Shown here: positions 41,918 to 46,508 of the stretch, one piece after another
How the letters are laid out: the number at the start of each line of letters is the position of its first letter
Numbering within the stretch: the first letter of the stretch is position 1
Assembly (NCBI RefSeq): GCF_937958065.1
Contig: NZ_CALFXI010000016.1
Location: 1-46,508 of the forward strand
Length of the DNA: 46,508 nucleotides
Source: an uncultured Steroidobacter sp.
Lineage (GTDB): Bacteria; Pseudomonadota; Gammaproteobacteria; Steroidobacterales; Steroidobacteraceae
Direction: 5' to 3'
The notes under the pieces: model-generated
Seen by the model: the letters and a program-made list of their open reading frames with translations, nothing else
Databases searched by the model: none
Told to the model about the DNA's origin: nothing
Position numbers and translations under genes: made by a program

Positions 41918-42928
41918 TCACGTTTCTAGCAGTTGGCGTCGCCTCCCCTGGCGCGCTCGTTCGATTCGCTGCCGATACGCCAGCCGCTCGACCGGGGTGT
42001 TGAAGCCACGCGGCTTGACCACCAACACGTCGCAAGCGAGCTTGTCGATCACGCGCTCGGCGGTATTTCCAATGAACACTCGCTTCAGACCGCGGCGTGA
42101 GACCGCGCCCATGACGACCACGGCAGCGGCATATTTCTTCGCAAGCCGCGGCAGCTGAATGGCCGGATCGCCGCGCACCAGGGCCGCGTTCTCGGGCGGA
42201 ATGCCTCCCTTCATCTGCAGCCGGCCGACGGCGCGCTCCAGGTTCTGTCGATACTCCCGTTGCTCATCCTCCGACATCGCGATCCAATACGCTTCGATTG
42301 GCGAATCGACGGCTGCCCCCTTGGGCAAGTCATATGCATGACATAGGATCACTTTGCTCGGCACGGAACCCGCCGCCTCAATGGCGTGCGCGACGATGAT
42401 GTCATCGAGCATCGCAGGCTTCGCGTGCGCGTGCAGTGGATCCACGGCTGCGATGATCGGCGCACGTGAATCGAACTTATTCGACTTGCTCAACCAAAGC
42501 GGGCAGGGACAGTTCCGGATGAGCTCCCAATCCACGTTGCTTGAAATCAGCCGCGCCAATCGACCCGGACCGTGCGATTCCACGAGCAGCATGCGAGCTC
42601 GACAGGCCAGAGCTTCTCTCACTAGCGCATCCTGGACAGGATAATCGCAACGCACGGTCGTACTAACGTTCAAACCACGCAGTTCCAACCGGCCCGCCAA
42701 CTTTTCCAACCGCTCCGTGCGCTGTTCGAGATCGGCGCGCGCCGCTTGTCGAATTGTCGCGCCGGCGCGAGCCAGCGAACCTTGTGGAATCGCCAGGACG
42801 TGCACGAGTCTCAGCGGGGCGCCAGACAGCTTCGCGAGTGATGCCGCCTTACGCAGTAACGAGCGGGCAGACCGCTGCAGCGTACGCACGGCGACAAGGA
42901 TGGGCCGAGCCTCTTGATTCCCTTTCAT
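41918..42928 (-). CDS. Universal stress protein with two UspA domains
   Basis: 336 residues from ATG at 42928 (MKGNQEARPILVAV). Two UspA domains in tandem, as in UspE: the first about residues 8-150 (PILVAVRTLQRSARSLLRKAASLA), the second about 155-310 (PIIAAVDPLHAHAKP). The second has the ATP-binding end GAVSRRGLKRVFIGNTAERV; the first has a modified one (LLVESHGPGRLARLISSNVDWELI). A basic tail RQRIERARQGRRRQLLET ends it. General stress tolerance, cytoplasmic. Alone, apart from the catabolic operon. Confidence 0.92.
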   Translation of the reverse strand: MKGNQEARPILVAVRTLQRSARSLLRKAASLAKLSGAPLRLVHVLAIPQGSLARAGATIRQAARADLEQRTERLEKLAGRLELRGLNVSTTVRCDYPVQDALVREALACRARMLLVESHGPGRLARLISSNVDWELIRNCPCPLWLSKSNKFDSRAPIIAAVDPLHAHAKPAMLDDIIVAHAIEAAGSVPSKVILCHAYDLPKGAAVDSPIEAYWIAMSEDEQREYRQNLERAVGRLQMKGGIPPENAALVRGDPAIQLPRLAKKYAAAVVVMGAVSRRGLKRVFIGNTAERVIDKLACDVLVVKPRGFNTPVERLAYRQRIERARQGRRRQLLET

Positions 42929-43201
42929 GCCACTGGGACCTCCCAACCGGCGGCACACATTTCCATTACAGACTGACACCCCGTCGCCGTTCAAACAGGT
43001 CGGAAAGGCACTGAACAGCTACGTAGAACACCCACCGTCATCAAACAGAAGGCGCTCCAGTTTTTATCTGCGGGCGCGCATGCTCGCTGCGAACGGGCAA
43101 TTTCGCTCCAGGCGTTGTCCGGCAAGGCCCGAGCAGCCGCGCGCTTGCCGGCATCATTGTCGGTGCCAGCCGAGGCGCAAACGAGCTTGTGTTAAAGTTC
43201 T

Positions 43202-43222
43202 GCGGGAGATTCACTCTCCCGC
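43202..43222 (-). terminator. Hairpin after the zinc-ribbon gene
   Basis: GCGGGAGA (43202-43209), loop of five, and TCTCCCGC (43215-43222), six bases past the stop of the gene at 43229. On the minus strand it is followed by AGAACTTTAAC, only a weak T stretch. Confidence 0.6.
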
Positions 43223-43228
43223 GCGCGT

Positions 43229-43543
43229 TTAATCGAAGATGTCGAAGATGGACCGCTTCTTGCGATAGCCGCCGTAGCCGTATTCGCCGCGCTCGCCATA
43301 CTCCCCACGCTCTCCGCGTTCACCATACCCGCGGTCCCACTGATGTGGAGCCGGCGGAGGTGGTTGAGGAGATTGAGTCCGCTGCGGGTCGGGGACCTCC
43401 TCGGCGGTTGCGGCCATCAGCTTTTCGAGCTCGCCACGATCCAGCCACACTCCACGGCAAACCGGGCACATGTCAAACTGCACGCCGGCGCGAGTGACAG
43501 TGGTCATGGAGGCATTGTCATTGGGACATAGGAGCAAAGGCAT
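43229..43543 (-). CDS. Zinc-ribbon protein (zf-TFIIB type) with Gly/Tyr/Arg tail
   Basis: 104 residues from ATG at 43543 (MPLLLCPNDNASM); the frame extends to 43675 without family sequence. A zf-TFIIB zinc ribbon fills residues 4-45: CPND, then FDMCPVCRGVWLDRGELEKLM. A Pro-rich linker follows (QSPQPPPPAPHQWD), then GERGEYGERGEYGYGGY and a basic end RKKRSIFDIFD. Proteins of this layout are common in proteobacteria; their function is unknown, possibly nucleic-acid or protein binding. Confidence 0.88.
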   Translation of the reverse strand: MPLLLCPNDNASMTTVTRAGVQFDMCPVCRGVWLDRGELEKLMAATAEEVPDPQRTQSPQPPPPAPHQWDRGYGERGERGEYGERGEYGYGGYRKKRSIFDIFD

Positions 43544-43710
43544 TGCGGTTTCCTCGTTGACGACGGAAGCGCAAGTACGTCGGAGCACATGGGCCTCACG
43601 CCAAAAATGGTGTGCGTCCGACATCACGACGCGCCATTGGCGCGCCGTCAGAGGGGCCCGGTCCGCGGATGACACCTTATGAGAGGAACGAACAGAAAAT
43701 CAAGCCTGCC

Positions 43711-43724
43711 CCGCCTGCAGGCGG
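43711..43724. promoter_or_regulatory. Perfect 14-base palindrome before the hydroxylase gene
   Basis: CCGCCTGCAGGCGG lies about 15 bases before the ribosome-binding bases GAGAGGAAAAGG of the gene at 43750. It could be an operator or a small RNA hairpin. It does not match the Fur consensus. Confidence 0.35.
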
Positions 43725-43749
43725 CATCTGAGCCGACGAGAGGAAAAGG

Positions 43750-44412
43750 ATGATAGTTCTCGATGATGTGTTGAGCACTGCCGAAGCGGCGCGCATCCGC
43801 GAGAGCCTGGCGCATGTGCCATTCCGCGACGGGCGAGTCACCGCAGGCCCCGCTGCGCGTGAGGTCAAGATCAACGAACAAGCCGATGGAGCCGATCCCG
43901 AGGTCGCCGCGCTGGCCCGCCTGGTCAAGATGGCGCTCGAACGCCATCCGACCTTCCATGCTCTGGTGCGGCCGCTCCGATGGTCCAATCTGATGTTCTC
44001 GCGTTACGTTTCCGAGCAACGGTACGGCGTGCATACCGACGACGCGCACATGTACGACGAGCACGGCTGGCCGCTTCGCACCGACGTAAGCTTCACGCTG
44101 TTCCTCTCAGAGCCCGATGCTTATGAAGGCGGCGCGCTGAGAATCCTGAGCGACACGTACGAAAGAAGCTTCCGCCCCCCTGCGGGAGCCGTGGTGCTAT
44201 ATCCAACCGGGCTGCTTCACGAGGTGACGCCCGTCACGAGCGGAGTGCGCCTGGCCTGCGTTGGTTGGGTGCAGAGCCTGATCCGGCGAGCGGACCAGCG
44301 AGAAGTCCTTTTCGACCTGGATCGTATCCGCAGCGAGTTACCCGAAGGCAACACCAGGCTCCATCTCACCAAAGCGATCGGTACTCTGTTGCGGATGTGG
44401 GGCGAAAGTTGA
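43750..44412 (+). CDS. PKHD-type Fe(II)/2-oxoglutarate hydroxylase (PiuC/YbiX)
   Basis: 220 residues, the family length. Iron ligands His 95 and Asp 97 (YGVHTDDAHM) and His 157 (YPTGLLHEVTPVTSGVR), with the 2-oxoglutarate Arg 167. N-terminal LDDVLSTAEAARIRESL and C-terminal helical cap are typical. Relatives often sit next to iron-siderophore receptors; none is here. Good ribosome-binding bases (GAGGAAAAGG) precede ATG 43750. Substrate unknown. Confidence 0.93.
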   Translation: MIVLDDVLSTAEAARIRESLAHVPFRDGRVTAGPAAREVKINEQADGADPEVAALARLVKMALERHPTFHALVRPLRWSNLMFSRYVSEQRYGVHTDDAHMYDEHGWPLRTDVSFTLFLSEPDAYEGGALRILSDTYERSFRPPAGAVVLYPTGLLHEVTPVTSGVRLACVGWVQSLIRRADQREVLFDLDRIRSELPEGNTRLHLTKAIGTLLRMWGES

Positions 44413-44505
44413 GGGCTTGGGAGCGCGCTGCGCGGGTGCCCAGCCTCGTATTCGTATCACCTCCCCTGCTCAGCAGGCGAGGCATTCCGCTTCCGGTATC
44501 GGTCC

Positions 44506-45135
44506 GACATAAGAACCTCCGCGCCCAGCCGTATCGCTCGCCGCTTGATCGCCCCGGCGTTACCCGCGCTCTTACGCCGCTATCCAAAGCTGCCGCTCAT
44601 GCTCGGATCGACCGATCGCACCATCGATCTCGTGCAGGACGGTGTGGATTGTGCAATTCGGGTCGGCAGCCTCGACGACAGCCGCATCGTCGCACGGCCG
44701 CTCGGACGACTCGCTTTGATCAATTGCGCAAGCCCCGCCTATCTGCACGAGCGCGGCGTGCCCAAGCATCCGAGCGAGCTGCCGGACAATCATTTGGCGG
44801 TCGGTTATGCATCCACCAGCAACGGCCGTGAAGTCGGTTGGGAGTATCAGCAGGATGGACACGAGCTGGAAATCCCGGTACCCAGCCGTGTAATCGTCAA
44901 CAACGCCGAAAGCTACATCGCCTGCAGCCGTGCAGGTCTCGGGCTGATCCAGGTTCCCCGCTTCGATGTTCAGTACCTGCTGGACTCCGGAGGGCTCGTC
45001 GAGGTGATGCCCGCGCATCGTGCCGCGCCGATGGATATCTCACTGCTGTATTCGCATCGCCGTCAGCGCTCGCGCCGGTTGGCGGTGTTCGTCGAGTGGT
45101 TCGAAGCGCTGCTTCGGCCACACCTCGATCAGTGA
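44506..45135 (+). pseudogene. LysR-type regulator remnant lacking the DNA-binding domain
   Basis: The frame contains a complete substrate-binding domain of a LysR regulator: TSAPSRIARRLIAPALPALL, STDRTIDLVQDGVDCAIRVG, ARPLGRLALINCASPAYL, YIACSRAGLGLIQVPRFDV and a C-terminal WFEALLRPHLD. The first 85-90 residues, with the helix-turn-helix, are missing: upstream the frame runs through unrelated sequence to the stop of the hydroxylase gene, 94 bases earlier. The only starts are TTG codons such as 44545. Such a protein could not bind DNA as a LysR, so it is called a remnant. Confidence 0.8.
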
Positions 45136-45366
45136 GGCTGATGCCGGAGCGTGGAGATCGGAGTAGCATTGACGCTCGGGACCAAGGGGGTTGCCAACTC
45201 CATCGAACGTCTGCGGCGCTCAGGTCAGCAACGCGGCGTCAGCGCATGAAGATTGTGTGCTCTAACAAGCGGCTGTGCCGCGGCCTTAGCGAGGGGAAAG
45301 GCATTGAGAAGCGCCAACATTTGTGCCACGCGCCTCTGAAGCGCAGCGTCAGGCAAGAACAAAAGA

Positions 45367-45984
45367 ATGAAGAACTGGAAAGCTGTCGCGTGGTTCGGTC
45401 TATTTGGGCTGCTTCCCTTATGGATTTCGATCGGATATGTCCTCCTCGGCAGCAAAGGCGCGCCCGGCGATTACTGGAATGTCGCGCCGTGGTTGGTGGT
45501 CGCGGGCGTGTTGGCCAGCGCTATCACGCTCGCTATCGCCGGCGTGACATACCTGGTCCACAACGCGACAAGGGGCGAACGAGAACGCAAGATCAAGCTG
45601 GCAGCGGCTTGCCTGTTAGTGCTCACAGCCGCCGCCACTTTCGGCGGTAGCTATTTCCGGGCAAGCCGGCAACAGGTCGAAAAAAATAAGGAAGTCGGGC
45701 GTGAGTTGGTCCGACGTAGTGAAATCGTTAGAAGCATGATGCCCCCTGAGTTCGACGTCTCCGTGCGTTCAACGATCAATTATAGCGACCGTCCCCCGCG
45801 CTATATCTACCGTGTTCATTCGCCGCAATCTTCGGAACGCTCGCTGATAGTCATCGCCGACGCAACCGAGGGCGCCATCGGGCCGACACTCACTGTACAG
45901 TGCATCTTGCTCGAAACGGAATATCGCAAGCTGCCGTCAGACGTTGATCCATGCGCGTCAAATACTGCATTGAAAGATCGGTGA
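45367..45984 (+). CDS. Membrane protein of unknown function
   Basis: 205 residues. Three probable membrane helices: about residues 7-28 (AWFGLFGLLPLWISIGYVLL), 41-64 (APWLVVAGVLASAITLAIAG) and 78-95 (LAAACLLVLTAAATFGG). A polar segment of about 110 residues then follows that would lie outside the membrane (VEKNKEVGRELVRRSEIVR, YIYRVHSPQSSERSLIVIAD) and holds two Cys near the C-terminus that might pair. I do not recognise a family. Weak ribosome-binding site; the codon use looks less GC-rich than its neighbours. Confidence 0.65.
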   Translation: MKNWKAVAWFGLFGLLPLWISIGYVLLGSKGAPGDYWNVAPWLVVAGVLASAITLAIAGVTYLVHNATRGERERKIKLAAACLLVLTAAATFGGSYFRASRQQVEKNKEVGRELVRRSEIVRSMMPPEFDVSVRSTINYSDRPPRYIYRVHSPQSSERSLIVIADATEGAIGPTLTVQCILLETEYRKLPSDVDPCASNTALKDR

Positions 45985-46508
45985 CCCGATGACCATTCGG
46001 GCCTGATCCTGCACTGGATCATGGCGCTCACGGTACGGCGGCTCGCTGACGGCCCGGCCCAGAGTGAGACCATCAAAGCAGCTGAACACCGCTTGAGCGC
46101 ATGACATTCCTGCACGTGGTCCGCCCGGGCACTTGGCGGTTCAGTGGATCACCGCTCACGTCACGATCTTGACGAGAGGAGCTCACGCGGGCGTGACCCG
46201 AGGCGTGCCGCCGCGCCAGCCGGGGCGAGTTTGGATCCTGCGAATCAGGCGACATAAGGACCTCCTCGTACACTCCAATGACCTGGCAGATTGACGCTGG
46301 CAACGACGCGGCACTATCTTGGCCACCGAACGGAGTCCGGTGCGGTAGTATTTCTAGGCGAATTGCCCAACAAGTGCCTAAGTCATGAAGAGATGGGACG
46401 AAAGCGAAAAGCGGAGCCAGGCTCGCCGGGGGGATACACCGCACTTTTGCGGCGTTCAGAAATACGCCGGGCACGGACTGCCGCACTTAGGCGGTCTATA
46501 TAAGAGTT
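45985..46508. other. No supported gene
   Basis: 524 bases to the window edge. Short open frames on both strands have no recognisable features. Several small hairpins occur near the end, such as CCGCACTTTTGCGG at about 46439-46452, but none forms a convincing terminator. Confidence 0.5.

Noticed and set aside
41686..42003. Plus-strand frame starting at TTG 41686 with a plausible-looking N-terminal 45 residues.
   Set aside because: No ribosome-binding site, no recognisable motif, and the 3' part overlaps the UspA gene antisense.
46291..46503. Short plus-strand frame near the right edge.
   Set aside because: No family features or ribosome-binding site; too short to support.

Overview
The window is high-GC DNA from a free-living, Gram-negative gammaproteobacterium. 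Evidence: the housekeeping order prs, rplY, pth, ychF on one strand; outer-membrane barrels, a TonB-dependent receptor and an RND pump; CRP-type operators; and a long catabolic operon. This would fit the Steroidobacter/Nevskia side of the class, but that placement is inference, since no rRNA or complete tRNA is present.

Layout. 1-2415: a Ser/Thr kinase running off the left edge is divergent from a striking secreted-peptide gene made of eleven 14-residue tandem units, with a small exported companion peptide behind it and a class II CRP-type promoter in front. 2501-6266: a YCII/DGPF protein, a monofunctional catalase with a clear terminator, a PcaD-like hydrolase and a TetR regulator. 6394-10629: membrane-fusion protein and RND pump, in one unit with that TetR. 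10773-13175: pyrophosphatase overlapping a CHAD protein, then a small outer-membrane barrel with a CRP-like site upstream. 13224-17788: the prs-rplY-pth-ychF block, followed by a beta-hydroxyacid dehydrogenase.

17814-21784 looks like a decayed genomic island. It lies between two related copies of a tRNA-Gln 3' half and carries a broken fic gene, an outer-membrane protein and a two-gene AbiEii-like toxin/regulator module with a palindromic operator over its start. More broken genes follow (21763-22733).

23017-41270 is the metabolic core. One SDR gene is on the plus strand. Eleven genes then lie on the minus strand with gaps of at most 57 bases: aldehyde dehydrogenase, HSL-type esterase, TonB receptor, thiolase-like protein, fused acyl-CoA dehydrogenase, nitronate-monooxygenase-like flavoprotein, ADP-forming acyl-CoA synthetase, enoyl-CoA hydratase, Baeyer-Villiger-type monooxygenase, PQQ/haem alcohol dehydrogenase and TetR. 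Together they describe uptake of a hydrophobic alcohol or ketone, Baeyer-Villiger oxygenation to an ester or lactone, hydrolysis, oxidation to an acid, CoA activation and beta-oxidation. The substrate cannot be read from the sequence; a steroid-like or other alicyclic compound is a reasonable guess.

41918-45984 holds a double UspA protein, a zinc-ribbon protein, a PiuC-type hydroxylase, a LysR remnant without its DNA-binding domain, and a membrane protein of unknown role. The last 520 bases hold nothing I can support.
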